64,000 nt of DNA from Portunus trituberculatus (taxonomy: Eukaryota > Arthropoda > Malacostraca > Decapoda > Portunidae): contig NC_059303.1 in NCBI RefSeq assembly GCF_017591435.1, positions 18,360,709 through 18,424,708 of the forward strand, in the 5' to 3' direction. Within the stretch, counting starts at the first letter, position 1. Each line of letters opens with the position of its first letter. The translations under genes and the position numbers were made by a program. Below, one piece after another: positions 1-38,783 of the stretch. The notes under the pieces were generated by a model. That model ran no database searches, was not told where the DNA came from, and saw nothing but the letters and a program-made list of their open reading frames with translations.

Positions 1-165
1 TCCCGCGTTTTTGTTTTAGCATGATCTATTTTTTTTTTTCTCGTTAATTTTTCTTCTCTCCATTCACGTATTTTATTTTTCTAATGGAACAGTACTTTAT
101 AATTCAAGAAGAGGCGAGTAGGTGCAGATTAAAAACATTTCTGTAATAATACCTTTTTACTACTC

Positions 166-177
<12 letters not shown>

Positions 178-228
<51 letters not shown>

Positions 229-249
229 CACAGAGAGAGAGAGAGAGAA
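178..249. repeat. (GA)n microsatellite
   Basis: About 36 GA units with a few interruptions, preceded by a short GT run. Confidence 0.95.
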
Positions 250-439
250 TTTACTTATTAATGTGTTTGTGTGTGTTTCTTTGCTACGTGGAAGCTGGAG
301 AAGGAAAAAGAACGGGATCTAAGTATGTTGTGTGTTTTTACTGTGTTTGGGACGTAAAGATGATCCAGTATGTCTGTTTTGTGCGGTGCTGGTGGTGTTT
401 GGAAGGTGTGAAGAGGAGAAAGGAGAGACGCTGGATTAT

Positions 440-444
<5 letters not shown>

Positions 445-478
<34 letters not shown>
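445..478. repeat. (GT)n microsatellite
   Basis: Seventeen GT units. Confidence 0.95.
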
Positions 479-481
<3 letters not shown>

Positions 482-519
482 AAATGTAGCGCAGAATAAA
501 AAAGAGAAGTAATTTGTTA

Positions 520-1080
520 GTTCATGTGTCTGTATGTGTGTTTAGCGTGTTTATATGTGTGTGTTTAGCGTGTTTGTGTGTGTGTTTAGCGTGTTTGTAT
601 GTGTGTTTAGCGTGTTTGTATGTGTGTTTAGCGTGTTTGTGTGTGTTTAGCGTGTTTGTATGTGTGTTTAGTGTGTTTGTATGTGTGTTTAGCGTGTTTT
701 TATGTGCGTTTCTTGTGTTTGTATGTGTGTTTAACATGTTTGTGTGTGTTTAGCGTCTGTATGTGTGTTTAGTGTATGTATGTGTGTTTAGCGTGTTTGT
801 ATGTGTGTTTAGCGTGTTTGTATGTGCGTTTCTTGTGTTTGTATGTGTGTTTAGCGTGTTTGTATGTGTGTTTAGCGTGTTTGTGTGTTTACCGTGTTTA
901 TATGTGTGTTTACCGTGTTTGTATGTGTGTTTACTCTGTTTATATGTGTGTTTAGCGTGTTTGTATGTGTGTTTAGCGTGTTTATATGTGTGTTTACCGT
1001 GTTTGTATGTGTGTTTAGCGTGTTTATATGTGTGTTTAGCGTGTTTATATGTGTGTTTAGCGTGTTTGTATGTGTGTTTA
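520..1080. repeat. 21-bp minisatellite
   Basis: About 26 copies of a unit close to TATGTGTGTTTAGCGTGTTTG with few substitutions. Because 21 is divisible by three, both strands stay open over most of the array by chance. Confidence 0.93.
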
Positions 1081-1486
1081 GCTCATTTCTTTGTATTATC
1101 ATATTCAGAAGCTAAAAAAAAAATGAATAAGAAGTTAAATTAAAAAAAATAATATCTATTGTGTATTTTTACCATATTTAACAGTTAACAGTAAAAAAAA
1201 TAAATAAATAAATAAAATAAAAAACAAGAAATAAATCAGTTTGCACTTGTTTCTATATTTTTACCCCATTGTTAACTAGAAAACCACAAAATATAAAGAA
1301 TAAAATGGTTTCTGTGTGTTTGTGTATATCTGTGTATATTTGTGCAGTGTTAGAGAGAGGGAGAGGGAGGGATAGGGGGAGAGAGGAGGCAAAGGTCGGG
1401 GGGAGAAAGCGCAGGGAAAGAAACATTATTGGAACGACCCCAATGCATGAGGTGAATGTAATAAGGCTTCGAAAAACTCACGATTC

Positions 1487-1518
<32 letters not shown>

Positions 1519-1626
1519 GAGGAGGAGGAGGAGGAGGAGGAGGAGGAGGAGGAGGAGGAGGAGGAGGAGGAGGAGGAGGAGGAGGAGGTGAAGGAGGAAG
1601 AGGAGGAGGAGGAGGAGGAGGAGGAT

Positions 1627-1669
<43 letters not shown>
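1487..1669. repeat. Compound (TAG)n-(GGA)n-(CT)n microsatellite
   Basis: Ten TAG units run into about 40 GGA/AGG units and then about 20 CT units. Confidence 0.95.
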
Positions 1670-1671
<2 letters not shown>

Positions 1672-1778
1672 CACTGGCGTAGGATATATATAAACTTCTA
1701 CCTTTTATTATTTTTACTTTTTTCTTTCTTCTCCATTTCTAGAAGACTTTTCTGTTCGTATTTTCTGGATATAAGCAG

Positions 1779-2664
1779 GAGGAGGAGGAGGAGGAGGAGG
1801 AGGAGGAGGAGGAGGAGGAGGAGGAGGAGGAGTGGAAGGAACTGTAAAAGAAGAGGAAAGAAGAGATGGAGAAAGGATGCGTAGGAAGAGGTCTGTAGGA
1901 GGAGGAGGAGGAGGAGGAGGAGGAGGAGTGGAAAAAAAACTGGAATAAAAAAGGAAGAGGAGAGAAGAGGAGGAGAAGAGTTGGGTATAGTAATGGGAAG
2001 AGGAGGAGGAAGAGGAGATAGAGTAGAGTAAAAGAAAGAAGAAGGAGAAGAAGAAGAAGAAGAAGAAGAAGAAGAAGAAGAAGAAGAAGAAGAAAACGAA
2101 GAAAAGGAAAAGGAAGAAATGATTGAAAAAGAAGAAGAAGAAGAAGAAGAAGAAGAAAAAGAGAAAAGAGTAAACCAAAGATGAGGGAGGAGGAGGACGA
2201 GGACGAGGACGAGGAGGAGGAGGAGGAGGAGGAGGAGGAGGAGGAAGAGGAGGAGGAGGAGGAAACGTAAAGAGATCGAAGGACGCGGAGGTGTACGATG
2301 AGAAGGATAAGAAGAAAAGAAAATGGAGGAAGAGATAGAGAAGAAGAAAAGAAGAAAGAAGGAGAGAAGAATAATTAGAAACTAAGCTCAGTGTTCTAGG
2401 GAAAGAAAGAGTGAAGAAAAGAACAAGAAGAACAAGATAAAAGAAGAACAAGGAAGAGGAGAAGAGAAGGAGGAGGAAAAGGAGAACGAGAAAAAAACAT
2501 CAAATAAGAACAGAGAGAGAGAGAGAGAGAGAGAGAGAATCAATAGCATAAAAATGAAAAGAACGAGAAAGAGAAAGAATGAGAAAGAAAAGAAGGACAA
2601 GAACAAACGGAGACAGGATACGAAAGAAGAATAAAAAGGAGGAGGAGGAGGAGGAGGAGGAGGA
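1779..2664. repeat. Long polypurine tract
   Basis: About 0.9 kb of nearly pure A/G sequence with (GGA)n at 1779-1831, 1897-1928, 2213-2262 and 2637-2664 and (GAA)n at 2049-2094 and 2130-2156. It is potential triplex-forming DNA. Confidence 0.85.
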
Positions 2665-2965
2665 AGGGGAGGGGTCTTCTTCAGCGCCCCCAGCAGGAAG
2701 ATTTGTCCCCTCAGCGGCTTCGTCTGTGGGCCAAAACTCTTGACAAAATCCAATTACAGGGAACGAGAGACGGGGAGGGTCCGGCCGCCGCTCGCACTGA
2801 TGGTGATTCAATAAAAATCGTGAAAGGGGGGAGAGGGAGAGAGGGAGAGGGAGAGAGAGGGAGAGGGAGAGGGAGAGCGATAGACACCCCTCCCATCCCC
2901 ACCACCACCACCACCACCACCGCCACAGTCGCGTTGGTATAAGAGAAGCGTTAACAATTCCACGT

Positions 2966-2967
2966 TG

Positions 2968-3020
<53 letters not shown>
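2966..3020. repeat. (GT)n microsatellite
   Basis: About 27 GT units. Confidence 0.95.
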
Positions 3021-3021
<1 letters not shown>

Positions 3022-4119
3022 TGCATTGTGGGTGTGTAATTGGCGTGTGCTTCTATCCTGGGGCCTTTGTGGTGGTGAATGGTGGTGAATGGTGGTGAAT
3101 GGTGATCTTGTGTCGCGTGGGTACAGTTACGTGTGTGGTGTGGTGGTGTGGTGGTGTGGTGGTGTGGTTGGGGGATGTATTCGTCTCTTCTATCCTCTCT
3201 TGTGATTAGATTACTGTGGTGTATACTGTTGTTGTTTTTGTTGTTGTTTTTATGAAGGTGGAGGTGTTTGGAGGGAAGTGTTGGGTGGGGATGTGTCCTT
3301 TTTTATGCTATCTTGTCCTGGTTGGTGGTGGTGGTGGTGGTGGTGGTTTTGGAGTGCTTGGCGGCGAGGAGTCTTTTTCTTTACTATCCTGCTCTTTACA
3401 TATCAGTTTTTATTACTACATGTGAATTATTCTTACTTTCTACTCTATTTTATCTATTCTTCACTTGATGGATGGTGGGGATAAGCTTCTCTCTTTGCTA
3501 TCCCGTGACTCGCTACAAATTAGATGCATGAACACACCACACAATCGATAGACGGGGATGGAGCCGTCGTCATTACTATCCTGCCTTGCACTTCACACCG
3601 CACGTAAGAACCAGGAGACTTAATGCTTGCTGTTCCTTTGTGTTCCTTGCTGGTGGTGGTAGTGGTGATGGTAGTGGTGGTGGTAGTGGTGGTGGTGGTG
3701 GTGGTGGTAGTCAGTATTTCACAGTTCATCTCTTTCTTTTTTCTTTCGAAGCGACGATATGAGGACCCAATACGTTTACTGCCTGTTTTTTCCTTTGTGT
3801 TCCTTGATGATGGTGGTGATGGTGGTGGTAGTGGCCAGTCGCAGTTCTTTCTTACCTATCCTCTCCTCTCCTCTCCTCTCCTTCTCTCTCTCCCTTTCCT
3901 CTATAGCGACGAAGCAAGGCCAAAAAAGGGAAACCACGAGCCGCGTTGGTGAAATTAGAACGTCACTGCTCGCGAATTCAGACATGAAAGAGAGAGGGGG
4001 AAAAAAATAAACGAAAAAAATAATAATCACATACATTTTGTCTCATTAACTTCAAAGTGGATGTGCAGATAGATACAAAAAAGAGGCCGCCAGGAAACGA
4101 CACATCTATAACTAATCTG

Positions 4120-5060
4120 CCAATATTTTTTTCTTATTACTAACGTCCTATGATTAATTGAAATACGAAGGGAGAAAAGAGGAGTTTGACTATTTCTAAA
4201 GGGAATTAAAAGCAAAAGGAAAAGGATTGGCGGTGTTAGAAAGTGATTTGAAACTACGATAGAAAGGAAAATACAAGAATAGCATTTTTTAGGGCAGAAA
4301 ATAATGATCAGATGGTTTTCAGAGAGATTGGGAGTTAGATTAGAAGAGAGAAAAAAGGATTGGCAGTGTTGGAAAGGGATCAAAACTCCATTAGAAAGGA
4401 AAATAAAAAAAATAGTAGTTTTTGTGAAGGTATAAAATATAGAATAGGAAAAGAAGAAAAGAACTAGATTGTTTTCAAAGAGATTAGGAACTACCTTAGA
4501 AGAGGAAAAAGGATTGACAGTGTAGGAAAGGGATTGAAAACTCTATTAAAAAGAAAAAAGAAAATGGCAGTTTTTTTAAGAAGAAAAGAATTAAGTAGTT
4601 TTCAGAAAGATTAGAAGACACTTAGAAGAGAAAAGGATTGACAGTGTTGGAAAGGGATCGGAAACTATAGCAGGAAACGAGATAAATAAATGATAGTTTT
4701 CGAGGAAGATTATAAGCTACGTTAGGACAAATTAAGGGAGTTTGATGCTTTTAAAAGAGATATTTGAAGCTATATTATAAAGGAAAATGAAAGACAGTAT
4801 TTGAAAGATAAAGAAAAGGAAACAGGAAAAAATAATAAACCGACACTTTTGAAAGGAATTAGAGAGATATAAGAAAAAGAGGGAGAGGGAGAGAGGGATC
4901 CAGTGTTCTTTAAAGGAATTAGAGGAAGAAAAAAAAAATCCGCCACTCTTGAAACGAATCAGAAAGAGGGAAAAACAACCATAGGAAAATAATGATAACA
5001 AAAATAGTGATAATGATGGTAATAGTAATAATGAAAACTAACACTCGAAACGAATCAGAA
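4120..5060. repeat. Diverged ~125-155-bp A/G-rich tandem array
   Basis: Units recur around the phrase AAAGGATTGRCAGTGTTGGAAAGGGAT at about 4222, 4355, 4510 and 4633. Later units carry CGAAACGAATCAGAAAGA. Confidence 0.65.
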
Positions 5061-5109
5061 AAAGAAAAAACACAATCCTTGGAAAATAATAGCAACAATA
5101 ATAACAATG

Positions 5110-5176
<67 letters not shown>

Positions 5177-5367
5177 TAGTAATAATGAAAACTAACACTG
5201 GAAACGAATAAAAAAAAAAGTAAAAAAAACACAATATTTGAAAAATGATGCCAATAATGATAATAAAAATAATGATAATAATAACGATAGCAGTAATGAT
5301 CAAAATAACACACGAAATAAATCAGAAATAGCAAAACAACAACCCTTGGAAAAAAATAACAATAACA

Positions 5368-5406
<39 letters not shown>

Positions 5407-5434
5407 GTAATAGTAATAGTAATAATAAAAACTA
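5061..5434. repeat. (AAT)n microsatellite cluster
   Basis: Uninterrupted AAT/TAA runs at about 5113-5175 and 5370-5405, separated by a diverged copy of the AACACTSGAAACGAAT unit. Confidence 0.9.
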
Positions 5435-5485
5435 ACACAGGAAAAGGAAGAAGAAATAAATCACCAAGCAGAATTAGAGACAGAC

Positions 5486-5765
5486 ACCTCTACACTTTAC
5501 CCCGTGGACCACAACACAGCCCCCTCTGACACATTCATCCTCACAGGACGCGGCCTCACCACCTGGGACCGCGCGTTGCTCCATCCCACGGGAGAGACAA
5601 CACTTGGGGGACCTCCAGTGGAACCCAACACCGACCACGCCTTCTGCAGCAGTTCAACAGAAAGTTATACTGGGCGAGGTCCTTCCAGAGGCATGGCGGA
5701 GTGTCCCTACAGAATGGTGAGGTCCCCTGCGCCCCTGGAATAAAGGAAGGGGATTCAGGGGCGAG
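5486..5765. other. Unexplained non-repetitive GC-rich block
   Basis: About 280 bp of balanced sequence amid simple repeats. It is open in more than one forward frame, and a GAATG/GTGAGG donor-like site lies near 5717. It could be an unassigned exon; I could not match it to an Ig half-domain. Confidence 0.3.
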
Positions 5766-6100
5766 GGTGTCTCCAGATATTCACAATTGGTGGTGAGTTG
5801 CAATGTTGTCTCTTGTCTTCTCTTCCTCTTTGTTGCTCTGTTTTGTATATCTTTAGTCCGTATTGAAATGCTTCGCTCCCACACTCTCACACTCTCACAC
5901 TCTCACGCCACGACTGTCTTCCCTAAGAGATGATCAAATGGGTTCTCAAGATATTATTCTCCTGCTCGTAATGTAGAAATCTTGTTCATCTGTCACTACA
6001 ACTGTTAAAACGACCTTTAACAAACAGTCACACTTCAGCTGGACCAGAGCCCATGAAATGTTGTGAAGGTGTGGCTCAGAAGTGTTTCAAATTACGGCCC

Positions 6101-6509
<409 letters not shown>

Positions 6510-6571
6510 ATCACCGAGGCAACACACCAGCAGACAGCCTTAAAATTAACTTTATTCTCCTTGTATGCCTG

Positions 6572-6686
6572 AGAGGAGGAGGAGGAGGAAGAGGAGGAGG
6601 AGGAGGAGGAGGAGGAGGAGGAGGAGGAGGAGGAGGAGGAAGGAGGTGAGAAAGAGGAAGTTGTGGAAAGAGGGAGGAAAGGAACG

Positions 6687-6748
<62 letters not shown>

Positions 6749-6857
6749 TGGTGTCTTTTGTCATGGAATTTCATTTTTCCGTCCTGCCTTACCTCCTTTC
6801 TTCCTCCCTCCTTCCTCCTTTCTCCTCCTCCTCCTCCTCCTCCTCCTCCTCCTCCTC
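6572..6857. repeat. (GGA)n, (GT)n and (TCC)n microsatellites
   Basis: GGA at 6572-6641, GT at 6690-6745 and TCC at 6821-6857. The GGA and TCC runs are mutually complementary. This is the intron just before the first recognised Dscam-like exon. Confidence 0.92.
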
Positions 6858-6891
6858 GCGACCCTCTTAAGGCCCTTCGTGTCTCTGCCAG

Positions 6892-34331
<27,440 letters not shown>

Positions 34332-35310
34332 CTTTAGGTGTCTGTGTGAGCGGAGACCGACTGTGTGTGGTGCTGGTTTCTCTCTCTCTGCCGTCAAGCA
34401 TGTTGATGTTTTGCTGTCTGTAAAGAGATGGGTGATGGGTGAATGGAAGATGATTAGTGGGTGAATGAAAGGTGTCGTCATGTGTCCTGGTGTGCGGTGT
34501 GTCCCTCCTTCACTCCTGCCGACTGGGGAACTGTGGTGTGCTGGATCTACATCGCCGCCTCTTCCTGTAGTTGCCTGCGAGAGATTTTTCACTGCTCCAG
34601 GTGGTTCATTTGTTATCCAAGGGAATTAACTTTGATTGATGTGTTGATATTGTTTTATATTGTGAGTGTGGACAGCTCATGAATTGTCTTCTTAGTGGAT
34701 GGAGAGACTGTAGCTTCAAATAATTCAGTTTCACACACTTACAAGTTAAATTTCTTTTCACAAACTGAGAATTGTATAATTGCACAAAGTATTAGTGTTC
34801 TGTTTTCCATCACAACTATAGGAGTCTGAATCATAAGAGATCAGAGACAGAAAGATCTCTTATTCTTTCTGAAATTTTGGTTCAAAGTTAAACTTTGTCA
34901 TAAACTATGATAAAATGAATTGTTAATATTCCATTTTCATCACAATTATACACATGTGCATATAAGTTTTTTATCTATGCTAGCTCATCCTTTTATGAAT
35001 TGAGTGCATTACAACCAGTATTGTTTTCACCATTTCTGAGTGTGAAACAATTTAGGTCCCCACAGTGCCAGTGTGTGGCACTCACCATGCTGGGCACTGG
35101 AGGCACTCACCCATGCCAGGAACCTTTAAGCGACACAGGTTCACAAATCAATGGCAGTGTTTTTATCAAGACTCACACATGTGGGAAGGAAAATGTATGA
35201 ATATATGTACATAACTTCAATTGAAATGTTTGTTTTAAAGAAGATATTTAATGTATGTTGTTCAGATATACCTTTCAATGTGTCTCAGTAATAAAGCCAT
35301 TATCAAGATG
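34332..35310 (+). other. Probable 3'UTR of the Dscam-like gene with poly(A) signal
   Basis: Non-repetitive sequence after the stop codon with no conserved coding. An AATAAA hexamer at 35290-35295 is the first convincing poly(A) signal. The transcript end is inferred only. Confidence 0.4.
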
Positions 35311-36229
35311 GTCTGCCTGTTTCAGTCTGGAGGAAATGACAGAATCTGAACAGTGTAGAGTAAAGTGTCCAGTAACAAGTGTACCAATGGAAGCACTCAA
35401 CGCTCACCGTGGGCTAAGGATTGAAGTCCAGGGAAGGGAACAGCCTCACTTTGAGGGGGCAGAGATGAGCCAGTGTGTGCTGTCAGGCTTTGTATAAGTA
35501 CCAGGCCAGCTGTGTAAATACCAGGAGTGTAGAATAGTGGTCCACGATACTGTTCCTTTCCACTAGAGGCTGATGGGTAAGTGTGAATGACAGGTGAGTG
35601 TGGAACTTTCTTTTTTTCCTTTTTCATGCAAGAAGGGATCTGGCCAAAGGTAACAAAAAATGACTAGACGAAAAGCTGCCCTGTGTGAGATTGCCAGACT
35701 GGTATATGGATAGCTAGACAATAACAAGTACAAGTCCCATTACCTGCTGACCACTTTCTTGTAATGTATTGGATTTGCTTCCTTGTTATTGTCCACTTAC
35801 TATCAAGACCTTTTGTGCTTCATTCTTTCATTTTTTTCATATGATCTAAATTCATGCATCATTCTTTTTTTGTTTCTTCCTTGTTTCTATATAATGAACA
35901 AGTGACATTACCTTATCGTTCATTCATTATCAAGTTTTTTTATGCTTCGTTCTTTTTCATTTCTTCCTTATTCTATTTTGTGAACAAGTGACCTTCAATG
36001 AGATTCTTTTATTAATGATAGTAACTTATAGAACGAGGAACAGTGCAGCAGTAATATAAAAAAACACACATATCTTGATATAGTATTTATTATTCGCCAG
36101 TATATGTATGCAAGTAGCAAGAAAGGACAGACAAAAGAAGAACTCTATATGAACACACCTCACCTTATCACCTCTCTTCTCTTGTGGCACTTGGCAATCA
36201 ACACATGACACTCCTCTAACACACCAGAG

Positions 36230-37060
36230 GAGAATGGCACAATAATATTCTCAGAGATGAACCCCAACCCAAGAGTATAGCTGAGAACACAGAAAATAAC
36301 CCTTGACATGAGCCAGCTATAGTGCCCACAAAATTAACATGTAGTAACTGATACCCAAAGAGAAAAAGGACCATTGAAATCAGCCAACTATTGTACCCAG
36401 AGTATTGCTAGTATGAACCCAATATCCAAGAGTATCTAGCTGAAAATACATAGAAAATAACTCTTGGAATCAGCCAGCTATAGCACCCACAGAATTGCTA
36501 GGCAGTAACTGGTAACCAAAGAGAAAAAAAAGACCATTAAAATCAGTTAGTCATTGTGTCCAGTTTTGCTTATATGAAGACAATCTGAGCATATAATTGA
36601 GAAAACAGAAAATAACCCTTGAAATGAGCCAGCTATAGTACCCAGAGAATTGGTAAGTAAGGACCCTTGGAATCCCAGAATATTGCTAGTTGTGGTACAT
36701 GAAATAGGAAATGTTTGTTGGAGCCTTGAATTGACCCAGATATAGTACCCAGAGCATTGGTAGGAAGTAACTGGCAACTGAAGAGAAAAAGAACCCTTGA
36801 AATCAAATCAGCCAGTTATTGTATTGCTAGTAGTAGTACTTGAAAAGGCTTAAATGTTTGTTGGACCCTTGAATTGAGGCAGTTATAGTACCCAGAGCAT
36901 TGGTAGGAAGTAATTGGCACTTAAAGAGAAAAGGACCCAAGGAATCCCAGAATATTGCTAGTAGTGGCACATGAAAAGGCTTAAATGTTTGTTGGACCTT
37001 TGAATTGAGCCAGATATAGTACCCAATTCATTGGCAGGAAGTTACTGGGACCTGAAGCTG
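36230..37060. repeat. ~130-bp imperfect tandem array
   Basis: Units share CCTTGAAATGAGCCAGCTAT, AGTACCCAGAGNATTG and AGTAACTGGNAACTNAAGAG; six or so diverged copies. Confidence 0.82.
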
Positions 37061-37138
37061 CTTGGATATTCAGATACATAAGCCAGTCCCTGCCCAGCTT
37101 ATACAAACACTACATGATTGGCCTTCTCAAGATTACCA

Positions 37139-37435
37139 ACCCTTTCACTGCTATAAACTGTTTCTCATAATGTTTTACCACTTATTTCATATTTATTTGT
37201 ACTGTAGTCCTTAAATAGCTATAGGATCAGAAAGCAAAATTAATCTCTTTCTCTTAGTTTTGTAACCTGGAAAGAACAAATGGGTGTTGAGGAATGTTTT
37301 TTTATAATGGTTTACAACTTAGCATATACTTTGTTAATTTGTACTGGTCTTAAGTAATCATGTAACCCGGGAAGGACTAAATTTGATCCTTTTTTCTGTG
37401 ATCATGTAAACAAAACAAGTATAGCAGTAAAGGGC
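37139..37435. mobile_element. Putative MITE with CCCTTTCACTGCTATA ends
   Basis: The 5' end CCCTTTCACTGCTATA is inverted at the 3' end as TATAGCAGTAAAGGG; about 297 bp. Internal duplicated phrases (TTTGTACTG...TTAA) suggest an inner repeat. No target duplication is clear. Confidence 0.6.
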
Positions 37436-37829
37436 TGAGCTGAATTAAAGAGACATCACAAGAGTTAACTAGAATGAAGAGCAGCCTCACCAGAAGCTTA
37501 GACACCATAACAGACACTAAATGCTATAAGGCACGGGTATGTTTGCGTACTGGGAGAGGAAATATATACACGAGTAGCACAAGAAACCGCAATACACAAG
37601 CAAAACCTGCCGGGACAAACTAAACCTAACTTAACTTAACCATTAACCAAGTCTCCCCATATTACCACTAACATGTAGAGCACAGCGTTTGATATATAGT
37701 TTGCACTGCTGGTTGGTTGTCTTGGCCGGAAGTCTTGTACAGAGAGTTGGAAGGCAAAGATATGTTAATGTATAGGGTAGAAAGCTTACAAAGTCACCAG
37801 CGTTAGAGTGCCACCTTGGATCTCTTGCT

Positions 37830-38640
37830 CAGTATCAGTTGTGTCAAGATTTCCTTGGTGTTTTGGGTGAAAATCTTATAATATTCTCCATAAACTGCTT
37901 GAATATCTTGTTTGCTTTTTTTAATTAGCTGTATCAAGATAATCCCTCTATCTTACACATTGAAAGTTGGAAGGAAGTTTAGATATTTTGCTCTTTACCA
38001 GTTATTTTGGGGTGAAAATCTTCTATACCATCTACAAAAAACATACTGGAGGGCCTTTAGAAGAGCTTGTTTCCTATCAGATATAAAGTTTTGGGCAAGT
38101 TTCAGTGTCAGAGAGAAACTTACATATCTTGCTCTCCATCAGGTGTTTTGGATGAAAATCTTACATACTCTCTACAAAATATATATTGGAAGGTCTTTTG
38201 AATATCTCGTTTCCTATCAGGTATAAAATCATGGGAAAGTTTCAATGTCAGAGAGAAACTTATATATCTTATTCTCCATGAGATATTATTGATGAAAATC
38301 TTATATACTCTCTATAAAAAATATATTGGAAGGTCTTTTGAATATCTTGTTTCCTATCAGGTATTAAATCATGGGCAAGTTTCAGTATTTGAGAGAAACT
38401 TGCATATCTCCTCCATCAAGTGTTTTGGCTGAAAATCTTACATACCCTCTAAAAAAAAAAAAAAAAAAAAACATATTGGAAGGCCTTTTGAGTATTCGTT
38501 TCCTATCCGCCACAAAATTTCGGGCAAGTTTCAGTGTCAGAGAGAAACTTACATAATTCCTCCATCATTTGTGTTGGGTGGGTTTCTATATGTTCTCCAC
38601 AAACTGAGTGTTGGAGGGGAGTGTGGGTGTCTTGGTCTCC
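37830..38640. repeat. ~140-bp satellite reaching into the CDCA3-like last exon
   Basis: TTTCCTATCAG occurs at 38070, 38210 and 38350 and as TTTCCTATCCG at 38499; spacing 140, 140 and 149, the extra length in an A-run. Each unit has GGGCAAGTTTCAGTGTCAGA and GAAAATCTTACATACTCTCT. The last unit covers the stop codon and final codons of exon 38586-38783. Confidence 0.88.
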
Positions 38641-38783
38641 TCTGCCAGCTGTGTGAAAATGACCTGCTGGTTCTTGGTGTACTCTGCCTCTATAGCCTGG
38701 CACTGTCTGGCTTGCAGGATGCTCTGAGGGTTGCGGCTGGTGTTCATGCTCCTCTTGTTGCTCCCTGTCAGGCTCAACAACTC
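38586..38783 (-). CDS. CDCA3-like: CDCA3-like last exon
   Basis: Acceptor tgctgtgtttcag, phase 0 in, stop TAG at 38586-38588. It reads ELLSLTGSNKRSMNTSRNP, QARQCQAIEAEYTKNQQ and ends NTQFVENI. The stop-codon end is repeated in a ~140-bp array just downstream (37830-38640). Confidence 0.7.
   Translation of the reverse strand, partial: ELLSLTGSNKRSMNTSRNPQSILQARQCQAIEAEYTKNQQVIFTQLAEETKTPTLPSNTQFVENI

Larger units (their letters stand above)
35311..38585. other. Spacer between Dscam-like and CDCA3-like genes
   Basis: Convergent gene ends. 35311-36230 shows nothing beyond AT-rich unique sequence; the rest is minisatellites and a MITE, listed separately. No coding signal. Confidence 0.5.

Noticed and set aside
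5504..5743. Firm call of a coding exon
   Set aside because: Balanced composition and a donor-like site, but no Ig cysteine/tryptophan pattern in any phase; kept only as an unexplained block.
35000..35500. Short plus-strand frames after the Dscam-like stop
   Set aside because: Within probable 3'UTR; no conservation pattern or splice logic.
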